Shown one piece after another: positions 37,576-50,499 of a stretch of 64,000 nucleotides of DNA. The notes under the pieces are model-generated. The model had not been told where the DNA came from, ran no database searches, and saw only the letters and a program-made list of their open reading frames with translations. Origin of the DNA: Microvelia longipes. Taxonomy: Eukaryota; Arthropoda; Insecta; Hemiptera; Veliidae. Numbering within the stretch: the first letter of the stretch is position 1; each line of letters starts with the position of its first letter. The translations under genes were made by a program, and so were the position numbers. Where the stretch lies: positions 39,395,105-39,459,104 of the forward strand of contig JACMZG010001908.1 of NCBI GenBank assembly GCA_018340805.1. The letters are read 5' to 3'.

Positions 37576-37719
37576 TGCGTAGAAGCTTTAATCAAATAAA
37601 AATAATGAGCAAATTTCCATCAGAAAATTAGGAGGTTGTTCAGATGCTGTAGGGAGAGTGGAGGGATCGATTCCGTTTGGATTTGTCATTGATCTGTCCC
37701 TATCAATCTTTATTATAAC

Positions 37720-37845
37720 CTCATGAATTTATTTATTTTTTATTATAATTTATGTATTTTTTTATATTATAATTTATGTATTTTTTGTAATTTATGTATT
37801 CATTTATTTTATTTATGTATTTTATTTTTTACGCTCTAATGTATT
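37720..37845. repeat. Tandem TTATAATTTATGTATTTTTT units
   Basis: Four to five imperfect units of about 20-25 bp. Confidence 0.7.
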
Positions 37846-40800
37846 TATTGTTATCATAAATACAAAGTATTCACGATCTAACAGTGAAAGAGCAATGTTA
37901 CACAGAGTATTCACGCAGTCTTAAAAGGGTAAGAGCATACGTAAACCAGGATCTAATGCCTGCAGAGATAGTAATGTCGGATATATATATATATATTATT
38001 TATATTATTGTAAATGGAAGTTCATAAATTTCTCTAGTATATATAAACTCGCTAAAAATCACAGCATTCACAAAGTTTCTGATAATTGTTTGATTTATTA
38101 CTGAATGTTCAAAGATACTTGTTAGTAAAACAAATAAAATTGTATAATTGTAAATATACCATAAAAATATTAAATCAATAAAAGGATTCGAAAAAAATAA
38201 ATAAAACAAGGAAAAGAATACCTTAAGGAGTGTTAACTAAATTATTATGTGATCGTAAAAATACGAGAAGCCATAAAAATGCCTAAAAGGTTTATAACCC
38301 AGCAATCATGGCCTCTAAACAAGTGTTTTAACGAATAAAACCTTCTATTATAACAATACTAAACTGGTCTTAACAATATATCACAATAAAATAAATCATT
38401 AAATCAATTCCAAACTTTTATTGACCAATAAATTAAGTTAAGGCAATGCAATTGTAAAATCTTTATTAATAATTGAATAAATCATTTGAACCCTTTTATA
38501 AGTTTAAGTTTGTTACTTAAAAATATAATTATTACCATTTTTCCCTAAAATTAATTCATTGTAAAGCATTTAATAAAATATAATTATAATCAAAAGGTTT
38601 ATTGGTTTATATTGCAAAGGGAGTTTGCAGAAGGTTTAAAAAGGGTTCCCTATGCAGTCTGTGGATTGACTTTTGATGAATCAACCTGGCATTTACCTAT
38701 TACAAGTATTATATTTTAAAACATTAAAAGCCTATGTAGTTATTATATCTCATTACTTGATTTTTCCAAAGAAAATTTGCTTAAATATAGTGATAAAAAA
38801 TATATAAAAATAATCTATGTAACTAGATAATCATTGTAACTATGAAATAATATAAAATATAAAGAAATCAGGGTTAAAATAAATAAATGTCATTCAATAA
38901 TTATGTTAATATTTTTATTTTCATAAAATAACTAAAAATGTAATAAATAATTATTATTTTTATAAATCTAAGCCATAAATATAGATACATGAAATGATGA
39001 TAATATAAAATTATAACATCGGTATACGCAACATAAAAAATATAACCCCAATTTATGTTTGCAGTTAGTTTTTTTTATAAAAATCATAAATAAATAAAAC
39101 TATAGTGACAGTTTGACACTATTGCTATTGTTCCACTAAAGCATAAACTACTTTTTCCTATTTTAGAACTTCCGATTTTGAAAGAGTTTTTATTCTCAAA
39201 CTCTAATTATACTTTTAACAGCTAGACCTTCTTTATAAAAACTAAAAAAAAACAATCTAACAAAAAAAATAACATTTACAGTAAAATTACACATAATTAT
39301 ATGTATAAAATTACTTTAATATGTATAATGTGTATAAGTTCAGTACATAAAAATATTTTTTACGCATATTCATCGCGTAGCTACTACATTTTTACCTCTA
39401 TTATCATCGTTGTTAGAAAATTTAATTATTTTAATAATATTTTTTTATTACAGTTTAATGCGTATGAATACTAAGAGTAAGTAAAATAAAACTTTTAGAG
39501 TAAACTTTTTTATACGAATAAAATAATAATAATAATTAAAGAAAATAATTAATAAAATAGGAATGGTGAAATAAATAATTTCAACACAACAAAAACTATT
39601 GTGTTGTATCAAATAAACAAAATATGCTTAGGAACGATCAATTACTGTCTTAAATACAGCACACAAGAGCAATTATATAATTATTATTTTTATATATGTA
39701 AAGAATGGGCAAAAGTTAATAGTTTAATGTTGTAATTATAATTACACTGGTTGTTCAATAAAATATGTGCATATTAATAATGTCCACTAATGGTATAAAA
39801 TAATTCAATTATTAATTTTTATGTACTTAAATTTTTTTATTTAATTGATTATGTTAACACAGGTATAAAAATTAATTATAAAATTGCTTGATGTAACAAT
39901 TAAATTGATTAATTATTATCAGTGTAGCTAATAGCATTTGGCATGTAAAACAAACTTAAACAGTTTTATATAATTATTATTGTTTTATATTTTACATTTT
40001 CGAAATTAAAACAGAATTATAACTTAAAATACATTTACTGAATAATTTAATTGCATATAATTTTAATAATTATAATTTGTTGTAATTGTTTTAAGAATGT
40101 TTTGATATGGTAAACAAAAAATATTTAATTCTTTTTAATAGTATTTTGTTTTTCATCTGGTTATTTATTATATATTTTAAACTTATTAGTAATTCTTTTT
40201 TTAATTTAAATATTTTTATTATTTTATTTTAATTTATTGTTAATAAAATTTATTCAACATGAAATGTTTTACAACATAAGAAGTAATATATAAGCTTATA
40301 ATAATAAAAAATACAAAATTTAAAATACCTTTAGAAAATATTTAATATTAATGAGAAAAAGTATATTATTTTTTTTAAATTACTTAATAAGTATTATGTT
40401 TAAAAAAATAGATATATTTATCACATAATGCGAAAGATTAAGTCAAGCGTTTTGTAATAAAACTTCTAAAGTAATATAACACAGGCACGTTTGTAATTTA
40501 TACTTTTTAAACACAATGACAAAAATGGAATGAAAAGATTTAATTTTTTGAAATAAGTTATTGAATGCCTAAAAGGTATTTTGTTATCCTTTGAAAGAAA
40601 TACCTTCTTTAATCATCCCTTATTAGATAACAGACCCTTACAAAAAAGAAAAAAAACAGACAGATGAAAAAATGGGACAAAATCAATAGCACAGGTTATT
40701 ATAGTGACACTGATAAACTTGGAATTTGGATAAGAAAAAAATAGTAAGTAATTCGATACAATTTTTCTTATTTTTTTAACCAATTTAGAGACCCCGAATT

Positions 40801-40997
40801 TTAATCTTTAAAAAGTTCTAACAGGTGACAAGTCCTTTATTTTTGTGACAATTTTTTATGTATTTATATATTGGATCAAAGGGGATGAAGTTTAAATATC
40901 AGGTTTTTTTTAATAAGATCAAAAGTTTCAATTTAAGCAAAAGTGAAAAATAAACACACATTTTATGTTTTAATGGATCCAAAAATATACTTCTACA

Positions 40998-41441
40998 ATG
41001 CTATCATCAGCAGATTATTATAAATGTTCCACTGAAATACTATCTTCAGCAGATTATTATAAATATTTTACTAGAATACTATCTTCAGTAGAATATTATA
41101 AATATTCCACTAAAATGCCATCTTTAGCAGATTATTATAAATATTTTACTAGAATACTATCTTCAGTGGAATATTATAAATATTCCACTGAAATGCTTTT
41201 TTCAATAGATTATTTAAAAAAAATACAATATTCAAAATGTAGCACAATAAAGATGAAATCAGTATTTTACTGTAATTTTAGAAAAATGTATCTAACGACT
41301 GGTCAATTTACTTTTTGTTTTGCTTCTATTATTAATTATTACAACTTCTACTTATTTTTAGTATCCTTGATTTACTGTATATTATATAAAATATGTATAT
41401 ATTATTTCCTTGATATACTAATATACCATTTGTATCTTTAG
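40998..41441 (+). CDS. Tandem-repeat ORF, 147 codons, unknown and doubtful as a gene
   Basis: An open frame whose first 195 bp are five 39-bp tandem units (40998-41192) plus a decayed sixth. Each encodes 13 residues of the type (M/I)LSSADYYKYSTE. The units alternate between a SADYYKYFTRI form and a SVEYYKYSTKM form, suggesting a higher-order 78-bp period. The C-terminal half is hydrophobic (Ile/Tyr/Leu/Cys-rich). A 39-bp unit keeps the frame open by arithmetic, so openness is weak evidence. No promoter, splice site or homology is recognised. It lies antisense within Iroquois intron 1. The units are partly self-complementary (CAGTGGAATATT/ATATTCCACTG), so it may simply be a minisatellite. Confidence 0.15.
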   Translation: MLSSADYYKCSTEILSSADYYKYFTRILSSVEYYKYSTKMPSLADYYKYFTRILSSVEYYKYSTEMLFSIDYLKKIQYSKCSTIKMKSVFYCNFRKMYLTTGQFTFCFASIINYYNFYLFLVSLIYCILYKICIYYFLDILIYHLYL

Positions 41442-41794
41442 ATACAAATGATTTTCATTTTATTTTCTATAGCTAATTCTGAATCAACCAATTATGTTTA
41501 AAATATTTTTTTCTATTTTAGGCATTTATGCACGATATTTTGTTCCTAAACATTTCAATGAGACATTATACCATCAAGAATATTTGGCTTACAACACCAA
41601 TAACAACTGTTTTTGTTTCTAAATATAGTTTATAAAATAAAATAAAAATACCGGTAATATATTCACATTTTTTAATTGATAATGATAATTAACCAAAAAA
41701 TTCGTTTTTAAAAATAAAAAAAAATATTGAACAATTGCTAAAATGGTCCACTATTTTTGATTCTTTTTGTTTTCTATATTTTTTTTGCTTTTTA

Positions 41795-41878
41795 CACTTT
41801 CTTTACATGAAAGGTATTCGATTCTTCCGCGTACCACCTAAAAACCTTTTGACGCGTACAACGCTTTAAGAGCCCCTG
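41795..41878 (-). mobile_element. hAT end relic (CAGGGGCTCTTAAAG type)
   Basis: Read on the minus strand from 41878 the sequence is CAGGGGCTCTTAAAGCGTTG followed by GTACGCGTCAAAAGG and GGTGGTACGCGGAAG. This is the recurring end of many insect hAT elements. The partner end and an 8-bp duplication of GACTAATA were not found nearby, so it is a solitary fragment. Confidence 0.4.
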
Positions 41879-41884
41879 GACTAA

Positions 41885-42060
41885 TACATGTAGATATTTG
41901 CATATAATGTGGCAGAAAGCCACTCAAAAAAACTAAATGCAACTAACTGCAACAGGACAACAACCATGAGGCCGCAAATCGGACATAAGGAGGCGCGAGA
42001 CTGCCAACGCTGACGATAACAAGTGGGCGAGAATGAGGCGGAGCAGCTAAGAGAGACGAA
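41885..42060. promoter_or_regulatory. Candidate regulatory island with POU octamer
   Basis: A less AT-rich block starts with ATATTTGCATAT (containing ATTTGCAT, the reverse octamer). It continues through GGCAGAAAGCCACTC, repeated AACTGCAAC and a purine-rich GC segment. It overlaps a spurious 71-codon minus frame. Function is inferred from composition and a single motif. Confidence 0.2.
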
Positions 42061-42819
42061 GACCTCCAGTTTCATTGCTACTTGTACATCATACATACGC
42101 TACATACATACGCACATTGTGTGTATATTAATACGCAAGTTTTTCGCTCAGTGGGTAAAAAGGTATTTTTTATCCGGCCGACGTTAGTTAACGGAAAATG
42201 GTACGGGGACGAGAGCGGTATCGATTTAAAGTTATTATTATTAAATTACTCTCAAAAGTTTTGAAGTAATAAAGTGTAAAGTATACTTTATGTCTGACAA
42301 TAGCGGTAAAGTAAATTTGCCTGAAATGCAAGTTAGAAGAGGGGTTAGTTTTCCGTAGGGTTGCATTTCCAGTGACGTGACTGCCAAGAATTAAAACGGG
42401 TCTTGGCACTCCTCGCTTTTTTGCTCTCCTTTTATATTGAGGACGATTTTTTATCCTTATTTCTAGATGGTAAAATAAGATAAGTTTTGCTATACCCTTT
42501 TTCTAAAGGTATGTTTATAGTTATCTTTTTTATTTTAGCTCGCTACTACTCTACTGAGTCTGATGCTTATTTAAGTAAAAACCAGTTTTTATACCATTAG
42601 TGTTTAATCGTCCTAACACCTTTTCCCCTTGTTTATTTATATAAAATTAAAATAAATAAAACTTTTTCTCAGACAATGTGAAAACAGTTTCATTCACAGT
42701 CTTAGAAACTTCTTGGTATTTTGTTTTTATTAAAGCAGTATTTTATGTATCATCGCTATTTAATGTATAGCACTATTTAATATTTATGTTTTCACTTACG
42801 GCACAAAATACTTTAACGG

Positions 42820-43170
42820 CAAGCCTAACGCGGGAGGCTTCCACAGAAGTAAGCACAAAGCCCAATACGAGACCGAAAGTAAACCTTTTGGGCTATAACT
42901 AGCCACAAGATTCGAAATATTTGTTTTGTTTTTTATTTGTCAGACTGCTTGTTCCTACACTCAGGCCTTCAAGCTAGGCACGGGTCAGACGACCTCCCCC
43001 CCCCTTCCTAAAAAATGTCACCCCATTCTAAGTATTTTTTAGCGGAAGTCCTTTAAAGGTGTGCGAAATATCGTTACCTCCGGGAATGGTTTAGCCCCTA
43101 CAAATTTTTGGAAGGATACGGGCCAGTCTGTCAGGATTTACCGAGTCCTGACACCTTTTGATCCCACACC
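42820..43170. other. GC-richer block, unclassified
   Basis: Includes AAGCCTAACGCGGGAGGCTT, a run of nine C's near 43000 and GTCAGGATTTACCGAGTCCTGAC, a 9-bp-arm inverted repeat at 43129-43151. It may be a transposon fragment or conserved DNA. No protein pattern is recognised. Confidence 0.3.
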
Positions 43171-43227
43171 TCTATAATATAATATACACCTTTCATCTTA
43201 GACTTTCGATCTTATTATTATTCTCTT

Positions 43228-43645
43228 CCTCATTTCATTTATACCATAGGTATGGAAAAGTATATGCATAAAAATCTGGAACCGTGGTAGAAACTGAATT
43301 ATTCGTTGCAAGTGCTTTTAAAATCACTTGAGTGGTTTTTACCACAAGTTGTTAAAATGTTACAACAAAAAACACGAAAAAATATTATGATCGATTTGAA
43401 ATTCGGCACGTATCGTATTTAATCAGATATAAGAACAACGAATAATTTAAGTTTCATCTCATAATCAGCACACATTTTTATTACATTGTTAAAACTAGAA
43501 AAATTACCTATACATAATTGAGTAGGGATTTGACAAGAACTAGTTAAGCGAATCTGAAGTAGTATGGATGAGCGCAGTTAATCCTATATGGTGAGGAAAA
43601 TTTCGAGTTACCTCGTACCTTATATTACGTTATTATTTACTATTA
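43228..43645 (+). repeat. Interspersed repeat family, diverged plus copy
   Basis: Head CCTCATTTCATTTATACCAT, then ATCTGGAACCGTGGTAGA, CACTTGAGTGGTTTTTACC, and a tail with GCGAATCTGAAGTAG and GGATGAGCGCAGTTAATCC. Confidence 0.75.
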
Positions 43646-44003
43646 TTATTATTAGTACCTTATTTATTAGTACCTTATTCATTAGTACCTTATTTTAGTA
43701 ACTATTCTGAAGGCTCCTGCCTTCCTCTAAGCGCCTAAATCTCTATCAAATAAATAATTGGTGACACCGGTAAGTACCAGACTAACTTTACCTGCCCCAA
43801 CTTACCTCTACTCTACAAGAACAGCTCATTACGTGGACAAACGAGTATTGCATACAATTATAAAACTAATATTTTTCTTTGCATAATACGGTAGTTAAGA
43901 TAAAACATTATGTTTATATTGGAAATAACCATTACAGACATCAATAATTACTGTTGTGTTGCAAATGAACAAAATTTAGTTATTTTTATTTATTTTTACT
44001 TTT

Positions 44004-44415
44004 CCTCATTTATACCATAGGTATAAATGAAAATTATTGTGTTTGCAAAAATATCCGAAACCGGGATGAAACCGGAATTATCCGTTTCAGGTGTTTTAAA
44101 GACCTCCTAAGTGGTTTTCGCAAGGTTTTCTGTCTGTATGTGTGTGTGTGTTATTATCGGAGCTCCTAGTGTATTCACGCTAGAGAGTTGAAACTTTGTA
44201 CAAAAATTAGTCTACCGCTGTAGTTGTGCTATTCGGGAAATAATTTTTTATGACGTCATTAACTCGCAATAATGACTCAGCAAAAATTGGCGCATTGTGC
44301 ATTTTAAGAACGAGCGAAGCGGGTCCGAATCAGGGAGGATGGGCGTAGCGAATCCGATGTACTCTGATATTTTCCGATCTTCCGAGGTACCCCGTACCAG
44401 ATTTTTTTATGTAAT
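44004..44415 (+). repeat. Interspersed repeat family, well-preserved plus copy
   Basis: The head is a hairpin (TCATTTATACC/GGTATAAATGA) followed by TATCCGAAACCGGGATGAAA, TTATCCGTTTCAGGTGTTTT, a (GT)n run, TTATTATCGGAGCTCCTAGT, TGTGCTATTCGGGAAATAA and GACGTCATTAA. An internal deletion then joins this to the tail GAACGAGCGAAGCGGGTCCG and GGGCGTAGCGAATCCGATGT. No coding region. The family is likely a non-autonomous element of unknown class. Confidence 0.88.
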
Positions 44416-45196
44416 AAATTCTTTATTTTATAAATTACAATATATAAAGATAAGCTTCTCATGATGTCTTAGGGGCCATCATGAGCCTGATTTGAGCAAT
44501 TATAACTTTAATGAATAAACAAAATGCTACAATAATCTTAATATTATTTTTATCTTCTTTAGTTTTATAGTTAGTGATTTTTGTTCAATAGCTCAGCAGG
44601 AAATTCAGTCATTATTGCACAACTTATTAACTTATTTATATAAGATAGTTAAAAAACAAAAATAAATTTATAAGACGTTTAAGTATAAAGAGGAAAAACG
44701 TAAATTTGGAATTACACAGTATTTATACATCCAATAATATGTAATTTCTATAATAATATACTTCTAATAAAAATGGAAAACTTGAATACAATGACGTGTT
44801 TATGCATAAATACTTGCGTCAAATCAATATAATAAATTGACTTGACGCATGGTGAATATAACTTACACCGTTTCATAGACGAATAACTTAATTGTTGTAA
44901 TAGTACATTATTTTAGATAGTCATTTTTATTAATAAAATTGCTGAAATATATTACATATAGGTTACCGTTAAATCATGAAATTTAATAAATTGATAAAAT
45001 AATGATAATTTTTAATTTAGCAACCATACAAGTTGTTTTTGATTTTATGAATTAGCTTGGTATTTAATGAAATAACAAAGGTCATATAAGAACATTTTAA
45101 TAGCAATATTTATTACTCTACTGGTGTTTGAAAGTATTTCTGTAACACAATTTTTTTTTTTAATAAGGTACGACAAACCTCTGGATTTCCCCGATG

Positions 45197-45231
<35 letters not shown>

Positions 45232-45270
45232 ATTATATATATATATATATATATTATATTACATATATGT
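45197..45270. repeat. (TA)n microsatellite
   Basis: About 70 bp of TA with two interruptions. Confidence 0.95.
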
Positions 45271-46413
45271 AAGTATGTATATCAAACCTGCAAAGCAGAC
45301 ACAGCTTTCAAATTGTCAATAAAATATATTTTAACATAATATTAATTTATTACACAAAGAAAATTAATTAAGAAATTAGTTTACAGCTGATGTGCAAAAT
45401 ATATTCTAAACCAGGTCGTAAAAAAGGTGTTGAATATACTATTTTATTTGATCGTATAAAGCTATTCAATGATTCAAAACTATAAATATTCAAAAATTAT
45501 TGGATTCACTCAACCAAAGTTATTGAAAAAGTGAGTTATTACTTAAAATCAATTCAATACGAAGGGAAATCTATTCTGAAACCATTATGATGTATAAAAC
45601 AGTCCAGTATAGGGTGTGCTTTATAAATTATTGCGTTGCATACCAATTCTAGCCCATAACTTGCCCTCCGAAACGTCCATACAAATATTTATTGCACATC
45701 CAATATTTATTTATTTTAACAGAGGGCTGAGAGATATTTAATTTATAAGGATGAGATTTAAGTGAATTATATAAAAGCAAATTTGATCACATTTTAAATT
45801 AATTTACAACTTCAGACGGCATATTTAGTTTTAATTTTACTCCTTCAATACATTATTTAAATTTATCATGAATTCAGTAAATAATATTTAAATTCAACAT
45901 TAATTGAGTTAATTTTATTCCCTTTAAAAGGGGAAAGTATTATAATTGCTACAAGTAAAAAAGCCAAGTTGTGTGTACGGTAAAACCACAACCAAGTCTT
46001 CGGCAGTAATACACGTTGTGACGTCACACGTAAAATTATTGCCAGTGGTTAATAATATGTCTTGTCAAGTCTTTGAAATTATGAAGATTAAAAATTTTAT
46101 TATGCCTTCCCCCGCAAAGCAGTTCTTTAGACTTAATGAAAACCAAGCTACGTATAACCTTATCTAATTTAATTCATCTTTGTATAGTTCTAATAGACGT
46201 TTTTTTTGTCTCTCATAAACGTTTGATCACTTTCTCTCGGATCGAAACGTATGAGGTATTTTTGTTTCCAGTAAAATAAATTTATAACCTTTTTGACATT
46301 GAATTTTCCAATAAGAATAATTGTTTTGGCAAAGTTATCGAACAAATCGGTTTAGTTATTCCATAGATTCATTAAAAAACTATTAACCTGATCTTTTCAC
46401 CTCAATTTTGTAT

Positions 46414-47279
46414 GGGTCATTTCACACCAAATCAACACAGGTAATATCAACACGTGATATCTCCTATTTTAATATAATTTGGTCGACAGGTAGGAACTAT
46501 AGAAGCAAGAAAAAATCCAGATTTTTGGCTAATTTGGTGCAGCCATATTACCGCTGTAGGGAGGTGAATTTTCAAAAAAGTCGATTTTCCAACATTTCTT
46601 TGACTAAAAAATGGATGCATCTAAAATTCTGCATAGGGTATAATTTTATTTTGGTGCCGTTCGAAAGCTTAAACTTGGCCCTTTCAAATAGTTTCTGCAT
46701 ATTTTTGGATAATTATAGTGACTAGTTTTTATTATGAGCAAATATAAAAAAAAATACTAATATCTCAAAAAGTCAATTTTTAAAATTTTGAAAAAATTCC
46801 TAAATGAGCTTAAACTGGTAGTAAAATGTCCACAAAGATTCATTTTGGGACCGCCATGGAATTGGACCGTTATGTCAAATTGTAAAAAAGTTAAGATTCA
46901 TGGCATAATCATTATTGGAAATTACGAAATCAGTGACTTTTTTACACTTGGACATACTTTGACACACGTTATGTGCTACTATGTTCAATCCCATGGCGGT
47001 CTCAAAATGAAACTTTGTGGACATTTTACTAACAGTTGAAGATCTTTTTAGGAATTTTTTCAAAATTTTTAAAAAGTGTGTGTGTATTTTTAAAAATATG
47101 ATTTTTTTAAAATTACATTTTTTGGAAAATTTACCACCCTACAGCTGCACCGAATGAGCCAAAAATTTGGATTTTTCTATCTTCTATAGTGCCTACCTGT
47201 CAGCCAAATTATATTCAAATCGGTGAGATCAAGTCCAAAAATGTACTTTTTTTTGTTGATTTGATATGGAGAATGACCC
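46414..47279. mobile_element. 866-bp foldback transposon with GTAT target duplication
   Basis: The ends are GGGTCATTTCACACCAAATC and, inverted, GGGTCATTCTCCATATCAAA. They are flanked by the identical 4-bp direct repeat GTAT (46410-46413 and 47280-47283). Homology between the arms continues inwards (GACAGGTAGGAACTATAGAA against GACAGGTAGGCACTATAGAA, then GGTGCAGC and GTCCACAAAG) almost to the centre near 46900, so nearly the whole element is a long imperfect palindrome. The short open frames within are fragments of the palindrome. A 4-bp duplication occurs in Sola and some other superfamilies; I cannot assign the class from the termini alone. Confidence 0.85.
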
Positions 47280-48004
47280 GTATATATGTATATTTTTATT
47301 TAAATTCGCTAATATTGCACATAAAAATGCGCATAAGCATATACCAACACCTCTGTGTAGACAAAAGCCTATAGTGCCCCAGTGCCAGTCAGTCACCCCT
47401 GAAGATGCTCTTCACAAAGGATATCATTATAGTTTAGAACCACAAAAGCTAAATTAGTTGATTGCTTCCCCTGTGTTGAGTAAGATACAATTTTAGTCTT
47501 TATTGTCATACAATTATCAATATCAGTTATGGAAATAATATATACAATATAAACTGACATAAATTAATATGTTAACATGTGTTAACATATGTAAACAAAT
47601 TAACATGATAACAATACAGCAAATAAATAAATTCGCACAGTTTTAATTTTTGCAGGAATTACGCAACGATGTAAAAATCATTAGTCATTGTAAAATTCAT
47701 TATTCATACAATGAATGAGAAATATGTACTATGATTGTCCAATGTTAAAATTATTTGTAGTAAGGTTGAAGTTATCGCAAAATTTACATATAATGTAATG
47801 AAATTTCTGACTATACGTCACCGAAACCAAGGTTAAGGATCCAAACTCTGGGCGAACTTGAACAACCAATTTAAATATGTGTAACTCATTTTGATACCGT
47901 GAGGACAAAGCACCGAGTGGAAGAGGAGCGAGAAAATATTTGGATTTCAGCGAATTTCTAAAAGAAAAATGCTCTAATTGGGGTCATAGGAGAGAAGACT
48001 AACT

Positions 48005-48006
<2 letters not shown>

Positions 48007-48074
<68 letters not shown>
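48007..48074. repeat. (TA)n microsatellite
   Basis: About 68 bp of TA repeats. Confidence 0.95.
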
Positions 48075-48077
<3 letters not shown>

Positions 48078-48195
48078 TTCAACTAACGTGAAATTTAGTT
48101 ATCATGTTAACACAATAGCATTTAATGTTTTTGGAATACTACGTTAGAACTACTGCTGCTGATGCAAACTTCAAAAATTTATGTCTTGAATAGCG

Positions 48196-48197
48196 TA

Positions 48198-48276
<79 letters not shown>

Positions 48277-48295
48277 TATATATATATGTATATAC
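48196..48295. repeat. (TA)n microsatellite
   Basis: About 100 bp, nearly pure TA, 120 bp downstream of the previous tract. Confidence 0.95.
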
Positions 48296-48554
48296 GTAAG
48301 TATAAATGTTATAGTTCCAAGACTTTGTTTGTCTCGCGATAACTTTTGAACGTTTAATCGGATCGAAATAAAAATTTAAATATAATCAATCAAAGAAGTT
48401 TTAGTTTTATTGATTTTTAATTTGTTAAGCTCCTGGCATAATAAAAGCAAACTAATATACAGGGTGGTACAATTAAAATTAATCATCCTGATTACTCAGC
48501 TGTAGTGATAAAATTGGTATTTACCCCCACTAAATCGACCACTGGGAGTTTAAA

Positions 48555-48960
48555 TACCTAATTATTAATTCGGTATTTGTCTGGCATGTATGATAATTTG
48601 ATTATTAAAATGTGTTTCTCTATGGTATCTTTAAAAAGTTAAATTGAAGCATATAACATTATATGAATCATTTTTAAAACAGTGTCATATCCTGAACAAT
48701 TTGATACCAATATCGCTGAATTCCGGTAAGTTTTTCCAGACCTATATTTTTTGCAGACAATGTATTAAATATGATGAATTTTGGTGTAGCCAGTATGCCA
48801 AACGATAGCTCGAGGAAAAATTAACGGAATTTAATGATATTAGTATTAAATTGTTCGGGATATGATGACACAGTTTTTGAAATAATTAATATAAAGATGT
48901 CCCAATTAATTTATGAAAGTTCTCTTATAGAAAAAAAACACATTTTGGTAATTAGGTTAC
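48555..48960. mobile_element. About 400-bp foldback element
   Basis: Inverted arms pair AAAATGTGTTTCTCTAT with ATAGAAAAAAAACACATTTT, AACAGTGTCATATCCTGAAC with GTTCGGGATATGATGACACA, and ATTCCGGTAAGTTTTTCC with GGAAAAATTAACGGAAT. They meet near 48765. The arms have diverged by perhaps 15-20%. No transposase and no clear target duplication. Confidence 0.65.
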
Positions 48961-49607
48961 CATACATTCCATACTATTTATCGTATTGATCGTTTGACAT
49001 AAATAATTTTGTGTTAAAAAATCGTTTTTCGCTAATTCCATTGCAGTATGTCACTCACAAAGACTAGTAAAACAACAATCAAATACAGGACAACACTGTT
49101 ATCGCGAAGCGGCCACAGAGAGCCCCGTATTATTTAAGAATGCTACTAAACATACAGCTTTAAATCTATCTATTCCAATAATATTCGATGAAGATAGGTA
49201 TAAAATAAAATTAAAAAAGTTATATCGTATAATATAAAACAAGACATAAAAGTCATAAAAAGTTATGAGAGTTAATCCAACGCAAAGAAACTAATTCAGC
49301 AACCACGGCGTCAGGCTCGTTAGAGTTTTAACACAACCAGACCTTGACTACGTTACACCGTGGAACAAATTATCTTCTTTTCGTATTTTATAGTGTCATG
49401 TCTGGTAAGTGTGAGCATTCTATATTATTTATATGTTACACTTGTCTTCTGGGTTAATTTATAACCTGTTCATTAATTATAATCAATATACTGGGTAGCA
49501 AATTTCAAATTCATCAGCCTAATAGTCAGGACTCTGTCCGTCTCTGACAGAGTTATGGTGAAATTGGTATGACATGTCCCAACATGTCAGCTACTGCTAG
49601 TTTAAAC

Positions 49608-50314
49608 CAGTGGCGGACTGAGTCAAAAGCCCGAGGAGGGTTTGGCCTCAAAAGAGCCCAAACCTGCATCTCATAGACTCTAGTCTTGGTAAGGCCCCTT
49701 AAACGTCTAGGTATAATTAATAGGGGCCATAAAGATCTAAAATTTATATTAATTTATACTAAAATTTATATTATTACTTTAAAAACAAATATCTAGAGCC
49801 CTTTAATGCAGCATTAGGGCCTAATGATCAAGTATGCTAGGACCCTTTTTGGCCCTAGTATTTTCCATGGTACCCTTAAAACTCCAGGTGAAAATAAAGA
49901 AGGACTTTATAGACCCTATTATATAATTATAATAATTAAATATATTTATATATTATAAGCTTAAAAATATTTAATATATTTTAATTATTATTTTTTTTGG
50001 TTTGTTTTATTTTATTTCTTATTGCTTAGTGTTAGCACTGCCATATTTATTGTTGAAAAAAAGTTAGTCATTAAGTTAATTAAAGTTAGTACTGACTCAG
50101 TGCCGCGCTCGAGCTTTGCTCCTGCGGCTGTGCAATAAAATGTTTATTTTTGTGAATTATTAATATCTAATATCTGTAATATTGTTCAAAATAAATAAAT
50201 AAATAAAATAAATTTATTATTTAATTAGTATTTCCTTATTTTTTTTAAGTTTAATTTTGGTTAAAAGCCCAAGGAAGGCTGCCGCCCTCGTCCTCACTAA
50301 CCAGTCTACCCCTG
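49608..50314. mobile_element. Non-autonomous hAT transposon (707 bp)
   Basis: Termini CAGTGGCGGACTGAGTC and, inverted, CAGGGGTAGACTGGTTA share 10 of the first 13 bases. They are followed by inverted AAAAGCCCGAGGAGG-like sub-termini. The element is bounded by 8-bp duplications GTTTAAAC (49600-49607) and GTTCAAAC (50315-50322), seven of eight identical. The interior is AT-rich without a transposase frame. CAGTGGCGGACTG is a recurring hAT end in animals. Confidence 0.83.
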
Positions 50315-50499
50315 GTTCAAACAACATATTTTTGGCCACTATCACTCAAGTATAATAATTAAGATTTATTCTATTCTATTTGTTTATTCTATACAGATGT
50401 CTTGCCTGAAACACATTCAGACACCAGTCTTTACTTTAGGACAGCCAAAGAAATACTGAAACAAAGGAAAAATGAAACTTGGTGAACCTCTTCATTACG

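Noticed and set aside
46408..47457. Cluster of five ORFs of 61-105 codons
   Set aside because: All but the last fall within or across the palindromic 866-bp element on both strands; none resembles a transposase.
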